DNA of 23,477 nt. Source: Methanobacteriota archaeon. Lineage in GTDB: Archaea > JACRDV01. The stretch is from NCBI GenBank assembly GCA_024860865.1, contig JACRDV010000075.1:1-23477 (forward strand). Reading direction: 5' to 3'. Below the pieces are notes generated by a model. That model did no database searches and was not told where the DNA came from. It was given only the letters and a program-made list of their open reading frames with translations. Shown piece by piece: positions 6,847-12,487 of this stretch. Made by a program: the position numbers and the translations under genes. How positions within the stretch are numbered: the first letter of the stretch is position 1; every line of letters begins with the position of its first letter.

Positions 6847-6884
6847 AAATTATATTATAAAAATTATTGAAAAAAATTTAATTA

Positions 6885-6953
6885 AATAATATTATTATAT
6901 AATTTTAAATTGTTAGAAAAAAATTTAATTTTTAAAATTATAATAATATTATT
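6885..6953. terminator. Long AT-only inverted repeat between convergent genes
   Basis: Arms at 6885-6909 and 6931-6953 are complementary over 23 bases apart from one extra AT dinucleotide in the left arm; the loop is 21 nt. It lies between the 3' ends of rpiA and the winged-helix gene and overlaps the last codons of the latter. Both transcripts would end in a U-rich hairpin here, suggesting a two-way transcription end. Confidence 0.5.
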
Positions 6954-7323
6954 CAAATTGTTTAGTTAAATCTTTTAAGCGTTCAATTTCATAACGACGT
7001 TCATCGCATTCTTTAGTTTTTTCGCTTTCAAGCCAATTTACAATTTGTGTGAAACCGACATTTGCATCATAACTTTTTAGTGGACGGCCTTTGCCTTTCT
7101 TTTTGATCTCTTTTTCCATAATCCAACCTAAGACCTTTAGTTCTTTCATCGCAATGCTGACTTCAGGCTGACGAAGGTCTGCTCCCAATTCAACTTCGCG
7201 TGAGGTAGCTGATCTTGCTCTTATGAGAAAAACAGCAGCTTTAGCGACGTGTCGTTTAATTCCAAGGTTTGTTAAAATTCCAACATATTGCATATCCCGC
7301 TTTTCTAAAACCGGTTTATCCAT
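6949..7323 (-). CDS. Winged-helix transcriptional regulator
   Basis: 124 aa. Residues about 14-85 form a winged helix: a first helix ILTNLGIKRHVAKAAVFLI, a turn ATSREVELGADLRQPEVSIAMKEL that reads as helix-turn-helix, then GWIMEKEIKKKGKGRPLKSY as a basic wing. Residues about 90-124 form a charged C-terminal helix probably used for dimerisation. No ligand domain is present. The ATG lacks a ribosome site and lies about 26 bases below an AT-rich TATA run (about 7342-7362), so it is likely leaderless. A 12-bp palindrome about 70 bases upstream is a candidate binding site. The compact form recalls small archaeal ArsR/TrmB-like regulators; target genes are unknown. Confidence 0.8.
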   Translation of the reverse strand: MDKPVLEKRDMQYVGILTNLGIKRHVAKAAVFLIRARSATSREVELGADLRQPEVSIAMKELKVLGWIMEKEIKKKGKGRPLKSYDANVGFTQIVNWLESEKTKECDERRYEIERLKDLTKQFE

Positions 7324-7391
7324 AAAAAAACCAATATTAAAGTTAAAATTATATAATATATAAGATTATTTATCACTGTTTGGTGTTCGAG

Positions 7392-7422
7392 CTTGTATAC
7401 AAGTGTTAGTTAATAAACTAAC
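7392..7422. promoter_or_regulatory. Palindrome CTTGTATACAAG and adjacent inverted repeat
   Basis: CTTGTATACAAG (7392-7403) is a perfect 12-bp palindrome. Two bases later GTTAGTT-AATA-AACTAAC (7405-7422) is a perfect 7-bp inverted repeat. The pair lies upstream of the winged-helix gene and downstream of the 104-aa gene on the same strand. The first looks like an operator; the second, flanked by a run of eight A (T on the transcribed strand), may mark the 3' end of the upstream transcript. Confidence 0.4.
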
Positions 7423-7465
7423 AAAAAAAATGTAAAAAAGTTAAACTTGCTAACATCCCAGACTC

Positions 7466-7780
7466 TTATATCTCTATTTTAATTCCTTCGGCTTTTTTCA
7501 GCTTCGGATTTAACTTTTCGATTGCTTCAACCAACTGCTCAACTTTTGGATCTGTAATCATTCTCTTTAGCTCACTTAGCTCTGATTTTGACCTTAAAAA
7601 AGTGCCTTTCCATTTCCCAGGCGTCCTTACAATAACTGCTAAACTTTTAGGTTTCGTTTTAGATTCCGGTAGCACAGCTATGCTTACATTTTCCAACTGA
7701 GTCTTAACTTCTTGAATAGCGCTTGAATGTGTTTCTTCTAAAATCTTCTTCAGTCTAGAAACTAAATCTTCGGTGCTCAT
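7466..7780 (-). CDS. Hypothetical protein, 104 aa
   Basis: Small soluble alpha/beta protein without a family I can name. It starts MSTEDLVSRLKKILEETHSS, has a strand-rich centre (SIAVLPESKTKPKSLAVIVRTPGKWKGTFLR) and ends in two helices rich in Lys and Glu. I prefer the ATG at 7780; a TTG at 7798 would add six residues but lies only 13 bases after the preceding stop. The gene follows the coiled-coil protein gene on the same strand and is very likely cotranscribed, so the two may work together. Confidence 0.65.
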   Translation of the reverse strand: MSTEDLVSRLKKILEETHSSAIQEVKTQLENVSIAVLPESKTKPKSLAVIVRTPGKWKGTFLRSKSELSELKRMITDPKVEQLVEAIEKLNPKLKKAEGIKIEI

Positions 7781-7811
7781 ATTATTCGCTAGCCTCAATT
7801 AAGTTGAAATA

Positions 7812-8207
7812 TTACTCTTCCTCGGTTTCCTCAGGCATTTCTTCAGCTGTTGTTTCCTCTTCCGGAAATCCTGCCTCAACTTTTTCCACTGGTTCCTTTA
7901 TTTCCTCTGGAGGTTTAACTTCCTCTTTTTTCTCTGGTTTGGGAAGAACGCCTTCTTTTATGAGCTCTCTTTTTAAAGATGTTACTTCTTTAATTTTCGA
8001 TTTTGCTTCCTTAACTTTAGCTTCAATTTTTTTCAACGCTGCCTCAAGCTTACCTGTTCGTCTCAAAACAGCCTCATATTTGTTAGATAATTTTTCAACC
8101 GAGCCTTCAGCCTTTTTTGAAGTGGCCTTAATTTCCGTTTTAAATCTCTTTTCTAAGTTTTTAAGTTGATTAACAAGTTTTTTAGTTGGGTCAGATTTTT
8201 TAGCCAC
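7812..8207 (-). CDS. Coiled-coil protein with acidic tail
   Basis: 131 aa. Residues 1-85 are almost continuous Lys-rich helix with heptad character (LVNQLKNLEKRFKTEIKATSK, then GKLEAALKKIEAKVKEAKSKI). Residues 90-131 are a Pro/Glu-rich acidic tail ending EEMPEETEEE. The basic front and acidic tail suggest a scaffold or nucleic-acid-associated protein, but nothing shows a specific function. The GTG start is supported by GGGTGAT ending five bases upstream. A TATA-like CTTATAATTTTA lies on the same strand at about 8245-8256, giving a leader of about 20 bases. First gene of a probable two-gene unit with the 104-aa protein. Confidence 0.7.
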   Translation of the reverse strand: MAKKSDPTKKLVNQLKNLEKRFKTEIKATSKKAEGSVEKLSNKYEAVLRRTGKLEAALKKIEAKVKEAKSKIKEVTSLKRELIKEGVLPKPEKKEEVKPPEEIKEPVEKVEAGFPEEETTAEEMPEETEEE

Positions 8208-8891
8208 CTTATCACCCGAGCTTTTATTCGCTTCACATATACATAAAATTATAAGTTTGTTTTTAGTTAGAAACTCGAATTACTACTAAAAACTTGCTAA
8301 TTGCTCTTTCTGACCTAGTGTTTATAACTACATCTTCGCGAAGGTAGCCTATTCTTTCCTTTCTTTATACTAGTTGACCAAAGATCACTATTCTCTTAAG
8401 TTTATCCCAATTACTAGGACACATACGTATCAATTGCTAGTGAAACAGCTTATCCTCCTTAATGTTTCTAACTTCTTAGAAAACTTTCTTGCACCTAAAG
8501 CAGTATTTTCATTCAACGAAAATAATTGGAATCATATGAGAAAACCTATTCTCGGAAATAGTTACAAGCCTTGCGATTTTTTCTTTTATCAAATAGCGAG
8601 GAGATGTTTGCTCACTAGCACCTCTTCTTGCCTGCTTTCTTTGCTTTTTTCTTTGCTGCTGCCAAATTTTTACACCTCCTCTAAATATTTTTTACTGAAA
8701 TTCTTCAGATCTGTGTTTTTCATTTCTCAAGTTAGAGATACAGTAATTAAAACAATCTTTTTTATCTCGTCTTAAACTATATAGTTTTCTAAGTGGTTTG
8801 AGTTGACCAATTAAAAAACTAAATTACTTTTTTATTAAAAATTTTGAAGACGCTAAACTTTACTTTAAAAAATTAAACTTTGATTAACGAT
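8208..8891. other. 684-base gene-poor region
   Basis: No convincing gene longer than 20 codons. It holds the promoter of the coiled-coil gene, a 9-bp inverted repeat (GTTTTTAGT 8259-8267 with ACTAAAAAC 8285-8293), a 10-bp palindrome CTTCGCGAAG (8334-8343), a hairpin CTGAA-ATTC-TTCAG near 8696-8709, and a possible 16-aa peptide gene on the minus strand. The plus-strand reading frame at 8374-8775 has coding-unlike composition (Phe, Leu, Ser) and I do not accept it. Confidence 0.5.
8615..8665 (-). CDS. Possible 16-aa Lys/Ala peptide with a strong ribosome site
   Basis: On the minus strand a full GGAGGTG (8673-8679) lies seven bases from a TTG start. The frame reads MAAAKKKAKKAGKKRC and ends in TAG-TGA tandem stops. 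An in-frame TAG just upstream of the ribosome site closes the frame, so this is not the tail of a longer gene in that phase. TATA-like sequence lies at about 8776-8787. The Ala/Lys pattern resembles histone-tail-like or ribosomal-protein basic extensions. It may be a real short peptide, a leader peptide, or the start of a gene broken by a frameshift; the two other forward frames stay open for 18-36 further codons. Confidence 0.3.
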   Translation of the reverse strand: MAAAKKKAKKAGKKRC

Positions 8892-9812
8892 TCATTGCTC
8901 AATCAATATTTTATCGTCTACTTTTATCGTTGGTTTTAGAAGAATACCATCCATATGAAATGGAACCTCATTTTTTCCGCCAAAACCTATGTTCCCACCG
9001 AGAGCAATATGGCACGTCCTTGTTACCTTTTCATCCTCTAGTATATTTCCAATAACTTTAGCCTTTGGATTTGTTCCAATCCCAAACTCCGCCACCGCCC
9101 TAGCTTTCTCTCCAAGTTCATCAAAAACTCTTAATAATCCCTTGGCTTTTCCTTTAACTTCTTTAACAATTCCATTTATAACAGCCAATTCGATTTTTCC
9201 TTTAGCTAGTCCAAAGGAGTCGAAGACTATTTTCCCATTAACACTTTCTTCAATAGGGGCAATAAAGACCTCGCCTCCAGGAAGATTTCCGTATTCGCCA
9301 GGCTTATGAATAATTCCAGTATCTTTGTACCATTTTCTGCCTGCAACTATCATGCTAACATCAGTTCCACTTTTTGACTGAATTTTTACAACTTTAGAGC
9401 CTTTAACTAAATTGAACATTTTTTCTGTTAGTTTTCTAACTTTTTGGTAGTCTGCAGTTAATCCACCTTTTGTAAAGGAGAACTGCGTTATCCTTGGCAT
9501 GCTTGCTATTCTTGCTCCATTCTTGCACGCCTCAATTCGAGCCTTGGTATGGGTTAAAGAATAAAAAGTTGGAGCAATAACAACATCACTTACTCTCATT
9601 GCCTCAGCTGCTGGTTCTGGAGGCTCTTCGCCGTCATTGATTCTTGGCTCCATAATGACCAAAGAAGCTTCATTGCTTATTTCTCTAGAAGCTTCATACA
9701 AAATTTTTCCAATTTTTAACATTTTTATGTCAGTTAAAATCAGAACCTTTTCGTGCGGCTTTATGTCTAAGCATTGAGTGGTTACCGTTTTTGCGCCTTT
9801 TATCATGGTCAT
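8892..9812 (-). CDS. M29-type aminopeptidase / NicX-like metalloenzyme
   Basis: About 306 aa. The sequence fits the archaeal branch of the thermophilic aminopeptidase (M29) and NicX fold: GGEVFIAPIEESVNGKIVFD, GTNPKAKVIGNILEDEK, CHIALGGN and EVPFHMDGILLKPT carry the conserved Glu, His and Asp metal ligands. Family members cleave N-terminal residues of peptides or, in NicX, open 2,5-dihydroxypyridine; which applies is not visible. A leucyl aminopeptidase role is the common annotation. I prefer the ATG at 9812 or 9806 over 9830 because the TATA-like stretch at about 9838-9848 would start transcription near 9817. It is divergent from a nicotinamidase-like gene with a shared palindromic promoter, which hints at linked control, perhaps around pyridine or NAD turnover. 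Confidence 0.8.
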   Translation of the reverse strand: MTMIKGAKTVTTQCLDIKPHEKVLILTDIKMLKIGKILYEASREISNEASLVIMEPRINDGEEPPEPAAEAMRVSDVVIAPTFYSLTHTKARIEACKNGARIASMPRITQFSFTKGGLTADYQKVRKLTEKMFNLVKGSKVVKIQSKSGTDVSMIVAGRKWYKDTGIIHKPGEYGNLPGGEVFIAPIEESVNGKIVFDSFGLAKGKIELAVINGIVKEVKGKAKGLLRVFDELGEKARAVAEFGIGTNPKAKVIGNILEDEKVTRTCHIALGGNIGFGGKNEVPFHMDGILLKPTIKVDDKILIEQ

Positions 9813-9844
9813 CTGTATGGATATCCTCATACAAAAAATTATTT

Positions 9845-9862
9845 TAAGGTTTGAAAACCTTA
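9845..9862. promoter_or_regulatory. Palindromic operator-like site in a divergent promoter
   Basis: TAAGGTTT-GA-AAACCTTA is a perfect 8-bp inverted repeat with a 2-bp centre. It sits in the middle of the short gap between the aminopeptidase and nicotinamidase-like genes and overlaps TATA-like sequence for both. A single dimeric regulator bound here could control both genes. Confidence 0.5.
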
Positions 9863-9879
9863 TAATAAGGCGATTGAAA

Positions 9880-10422
9880 ATGCAAAAAGTCGCAATAATA
9901 GTTATAGATATGCTAAAGGATTTCGTTACTGGCTCTCTTAAATGTGATAGAGCGGTTAGAATTATCTCAAATATAAAGAATCTGTTAGATCACGCTAGAA
10001 ATAAAAATATACCAATAATTTTTTCAAACGATCATCATATACCAACAGTTGACAAAGAATTTAAGCTGTGGGGACCACACGCAGTTGCTGGAACTGAAGG
10101 AGCAAGAGTCATTGATGAACTAAAGCCCAACGAAGGGGGTTACATAATAAACAAGCGCAGGTATAGTGGATTTTTTGAGACTGATTTAGACCTTTTGCTT
10201 AGAGAACTAGATATAGAAACAGTTGTTTTAACTGGTTTACACACCAACATTTGCGTTCGCCATACTGCTGCTGATGCTTTTTTCAGGGGTTATAAATTAA
10301 TTATTCCAGAAGATGGGGTGGAGGCGTTTACTGAAGAGGACCATAAATCTGGAATTGATTATCTGAAAAAGATCTATGGGGCTGAAATTACTACAACCAG
10401 CGAGTTAATCCAGAAGCTTTAA
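9880..10422 (+). CDS. Nicotinamidase-like cysteine hydrolase (isochorismatase family)
   Basis: 180 aa, the usual nicotinamidase (PncA) length. The catalytic triad Asp10 (VIDML), Lys92 (INKRRYSGF) and Cys125 (GLHTNICVRHTAADA) is complete. Metal ligands fit Asp51, His53 (NDHHIP) and His67 (LWGPHAVAGTEGA). The enzyme would convert nicotinamide to nicotinate for NAD salvage; other isochorismatase-family amidases share the fold, but the DHHIP and LWGPHAVAGT motifs favour nicotinamidase. The ATG at 9880 is chosen because the family begins a few residues before the first Asp; a longer open frame upstream would run through the promoter and the divergent gene. A hairpin followed by five T ends the gene. 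Confidence 0.88.
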   Translation: MQKVAIIVIDMLKDFVTGSLKCDRAVRIISNIKNLLDHARNKNIPIIFSNDHHIPTVDKEFKLWGPHAVAGTEGARVIDELKPNEGGYIINKRRYSGFFETDLDLLLRELDIETVVLTGLHTNICVRHTAADAFFRGYKLIIPEDGVEAFTEEDHKSGIDYLKKIYGAEITTTSELIQKL

Positions 10423-10428
10423 TAGCTA

Positions 10429-10449
10429 CTTCTTCGGTAGAAGATTTTT
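10429..10449 (+). terminator. Hairpin plus T-run after the nicotinamidase-like gene
   Basis: CTTCT (10429-10433), loop TCGGT, AGAAG (10439-10443), then A and five T. This is an intrinsic-type terminator seven bases after the stop codon at 10422. Confidence 0.5.
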
Positions 10450-10460
10450 GGTAAAAGGGA

Positions 10461-10877
10461 ATGGAGATAAATTGGAAAAAAGGAATAATCGCAGGTATAG
10501 CCGCAGGAGTAGTATTTTTAGTAGTCGGTATGGTCTCAGGATTTATTTTCTCTCCAGAATACGCAGCTACGCCACAACTATGGAAACCAATGACCGGGGC
10601 TTGGTGGTATCAAATTATTGCATTAAACTTTTTAGAAGGAATACTGTATGGATTAATATTTTCTGTGCTCTACAACGGTATTCCAGGAAAAGGTTGGAAA
10701 AGAGGATTGAATTTTGGACTAATATTATGGTTAGTTGCAACAGTACCGGGAATGAGTATGACATACTTGACTATGGCTGTTCCAAATACAATAGTGCTAT
10801 CGTGGACCATTGGTGGGCTAATCAGTCTTGTAATAGCTGGGCCTGTGATAACAGTGGTTTATGAAAAAATCAAATAA
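10461..10877 (+). CDS. Four-helix membrane protein, unknown function
   Basis: 138 aa with four hydrophobic segments (about 8-30, 50-72, 82-103, 110-134). Marked features are GIIAGIAAGVVFLVVG at the start, a GILYGLIFSVLY helix, an IPGKGWKRGLNFGLILW turn and a final AGPVITVVYEK. No transport or catalytic motif is visible. A second frame on the same strand (10448-10864) has equal length but strongly basic, Ser/Asn-rich, Cys-bearing composition typical of a shadow. The 155-aa membrane protein at 17982-18449 shares its layout (WGLIF helix, IP turn, KG, W, P, final AG) and may be a distant relative. It converges on the zinc-finger gene. Confidence 0.7.
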   Translation: MEINWKKGIIAGIAAGVVFLVVGMVSGFIFSPEYAATPQLWKPMTGAWWYQIIALNFLEGILYGLIFSVLYNGIPGKGWKRGLNFGLILWLVATVPGMSMTYLTMAVPNTIVLSWTIGGLISLVIAGPVITVVYEKIK

Positions 10878-10911
10878 TGAAAGATTTAAAAACAAAAACT
10901 TATTTCATGCA

Positions 10912-11043
10912 TTATGTCGGTGTTATGGTGCAAATAGTACAGAACTTTGCTTCCTTCACATAGTGATTTTCACAAACAATTCTATGACAACCTATGCAGC
11001 GAAGGGGTTTTTTGGTGTCTCTTTGACAAACAGCACACTTCAT
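10912..11043 (-). CDS. 43-aa zinc-finger microprotein
   Basis: A short frame on the minus strand encodes 43 aa with seven cysteines and two histidines in zinc-binding spacing: CAVC (3-6), CIGC (16-19) followed by H20, C24, H27, and CTIC (35-38). This C-x2-C, C-x2-C, C-x2-H, C-x2-C arrangement resembles small treble-clef or AN1/B-box-like fingers binding two zinc ions. The ATG has a good ribosome site, GGTGG, four bases upstream, and a TATA-like AATTAAATAAAATTA behind it. Basic residues between the fingers allow nucleic-acid or protein binding; the partner is unknown. The opposite-strand frame at 10861-11067 is its shadow. Confidence 0.7.
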   Translation of the reverse strand: MKCAVCQRDTKKPLRCIGCHRIVCENHYVKEAKFCTICTITPT

Positions 11044-11107
11044 AAATCCACCAAAATCTTTGATTAATTTTATTTAATTGGGATGCTAAATAAGTTTAGC
11101 TAAAGAT

Positions 11108-11542
11108 TTGGGAGTTGATATTCTGCCCAATGTTAATCAAATAATGACTCCTGAAGTAGTAAGAGTTAATCATGCTGCGACTATCTTTGAAGTTGCTAAA
11201 CTAATGGATCGCCGCAATATTGGATGTGTAATTGTTACTAAAGATGGGCAACCAGTTGGTATCCTAACAGAGCGAGATATATTTCGAAGAGTTGTTGCAA
11301 GGGGATTGGATGCCACTAAAACACGCGCGGAAGAAATAATGTCAAGTCCATTAATAACTTTGCCACCGGAAGCAAAAGTAATTGATGCAGCAGATTTAAT
11401 GAGAAGAAAAAATATTCGAAGATTGCCGATCCTTAAAAACGGTACAATAATTGGTATTATCACAGATCAAGATGTTTTAGGGGCTTTACAAAAGGAGTAT
11501 CTTAGGCTAACGGGTGTACCTGAATATCTTGCTGATGAATGA
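11108..11542 (+). CDS. Two-CBS-domain protein
   Basis: 144 aa comprising two CBS motifs only: IMTPEVVRVNHAATIFEVAK to GILTERDIFRR (about 12-60) and IMSSPLITLPPEAKVIDAAD to IGIITDQDVLGAL (about 77-128). Such pairs form a Bateman module that binds adenine nucleotides and usually acts as a regulatory partner; GxxTexD/GiiTdqD nucleotide-binding turns are intact. The TTG start at 11108 gives a short N-terminus and lies about 30 bases after a TTTATTTA box; the next Met is inside the first CBS motif. No catalytic domain. The gene lies between the zinc-finger gene (divergent) and tRNA-Met. Confidence 0.88.
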   Translation: MGVDILPNVNQIMTPEVVRVNHAATIFEVAKLMDRRNIGCVIVTKDGQPVGILTERDIFRRVVARGLDATKTRAEEIMSSPLITLPPEAKVIDAADLMRRKNIRRLPILKNGTIIGIITDQDVLGALQKEYLRLTGVPEYLADE

Positions 11543-11618
11543 GTTAAATGCTTATTAAAAAGATTAGTTTTAAGGAAGTAATCAAAGATATAATAAATTA
11601 AGCAAATTACCATTAGTT

Positions 11619-11711
11619 GCCGGGGTAGCTCAGTGGTAGAGCAACAGGCTCATAGAGTGGTGTCCTGCTTGGGACACCTGGAGGTCGCGAGTCCGATCCT
11701 CGCCCCCGGCA
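11619..11711 (+). tRNA. Elongator tRNA-Met(CAT) with a 21-nt intron
   Basis: Acceptor stem GCCGGGG (11619-11625) pairs fully with CCCCGGC (11704-11710); discriminator A (11711); CCA not encoded. D-stem GCTC/GAGC; anticodon stem ACAGG/CCTGG with anticodon CAT (11651-11653); T-stem GCGAG/CTCGC. An intron at 11655-11675 lies between positions 37 and 38. Its boundary forms a textbook bulge-helix-bulge: central helix CTCA/TGGG, bulges TAG and ACA, and an inner helix beginning AG/CT. G1-C72 and the absence of three G-C pairs in the lower anticodon stem argue for elongator, not initiator. The T-loop reads TCCGATC, with C at 55. A TATA-like TATAATAAATTA lies at about 11590-11601. Confidence 0.9.
11655..11675 (+). 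other. Archaeal tRNA intron (37/38) of tRNA-Met
   Basis: 21-nt intron defined by the bulge-helix-bulge described for the tRNA. It also contains GTGTCC (11660-11665), which can pair perfectly with GGACAC (11672-11677), spanning the 3' splice site. This alternative hairpin would compete with the splice structure. Confidence 0.8.
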
Positions 11712-11794
11712 TTCACTAATTCTACTAAATTTTAGGTTTCTAACGAAAATATTTATAAAATCAAATGCAATTACCACGTCTGTTTGGTGAAACA

Positions 11795-12475
11795 TTGAAG
11801 TTAAAAGTCCCTGTCATAATCGTCAACTTCAAGACTTATTCTGAAGCAACTGGCGCTCGAGCGGTTAAATTATCGAAATTAATTGAAAAAATTGCTGATA
11901 ATGAACAAATTAACGCCGCTGTAGCTCCACAAAACATTGACTTGGCAAAAGTAGCTGAAGCAGTTAATATACCGATCCTAGCGCAACATGTGGATCCAAT
12001 AAAACCTGGAAGCTTCACAGGCAGCATTTTGCCAGAAGCAATTAAAGCATGCGGAGCAGCAGGTTCATTGATTAACCACTCAGAAAAACCAATGAACTTA
12101 AACCAAATCAAAGTAGCAATAGAGAGGCTTCGAAAATTAAAATTAATTTCAGTTGCATGTGCAAAGGATGTTGAAAATAGTATTCAAATTGCTAAGCTAA
12201 GGCCAGATTTTATAGCAATAGAGCCACCTGCCCTAATTGGTGGTGGAATTGCAGTATCAAAAGCTGAACCAGAATTGGTTAGTGGTGCAGTCGCAAAAAT
12301 TCATAAAATAAATCCAAAAGTGAAAGTACTTTGTGGTGCTGGGATAACCACTGCTGAAGATGTTAAAGCTGCTTTACGGTTGGGAACAGTCGGAGTATTA
12401 CTAGCTTCTGGAGTTGTTAAAGCAAAAGATCCAGCTCGAGCTATGAGAGATTTATGCTCGGGCTTAAAGTTCTAA
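11795..12475 (+). CDS. tpiA: Triosephosphate isomerase, archaeal type
   Basis: Interconverts dihydroxyacetone phosphate and glyceraldehyde 3-phosphate in the cytoplasm. With the start used here it has 226 aa, the compact archaeal length. The active site is complete: VNFKTY (Asn11, Lys13), LINHSE (His95) and AIEPPALIGGG (Glu143 and the mobile loop); VGVLLASGVVKAKDP is the phosphate-binding end. I choose the TTG at 11795 because GGTGA lies four bases upstream and the protein then begins MKLKVPVIIVNFKTY as in relatives; an ATG at 11765 would add ten residues not seen in the family. trxB follows after 12 bases with its own ribosome site, so the two are one operon. Confidence 0.94.
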   Translation: MKLKVPVIIVNFKTYSEATGARAVKLSKLIEKIADNEQINAAVAPQNIDLAKVAEAVNIPILAQHVDPIKPGSFTGSILPEAIKACGAAGSLINHSEKPMNLNQIKVAIERLRKLKLISVACAKDVENSIQIAKLRPDFIAIEPPALIGGGIAVSKAEPELVSGAVAKIHKINPKVKVLCGAGITTAEDVKAALRLGTVGVLLASGVVKAKDPARAMRDLCSGLKF

Positions 12476-12487
12476 AGGAATTTCTTT

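Noticed and set aside
8500-8665. Frameshifted gene continuing from the Lys/Ala peptide
   Set aside because: Both alternative frames are open for a short distance, but neither gives a recognisable protein, so I keep the short peptide only as a possibility.
8374-8775. 133-codon plus-strand frame in the gene-poor region
   Set aside because: Composition is dominated by Phe, Leu and Ser from T-rich DNA, there is no ribosome site, and no domain is visible.
8372-8810. Direct repeat AGTTGACCAA at 8372-8381 and 8801-8810 flanking the 16-aa frame, considered as ends of a mobile element
   Set aside because: Ten-base repeats are expected by chance in a window this size, and no inverted ends or transposase are present.
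10448-10864. 138-codon frame overlapping the four-helix membrane protein in another phase
   Set aside because: Same length by coincidence, but its composition (Arg/Ser/Asn-rich with scattered Cys and Trp) is not protein-like, while the other phase gives a clear membrane protein.
10861-11067. 68-codon plus-strand frame
   Set aside because: It is the complement of the zinc-finger gene; its cysteines lack zinc spacing and the minus strand has the ribosome site.
11613-11795. 60-codon minus-strand frame over tRNA-Met
   Set aside because: Antisense of a tRNA gene; no independent support.
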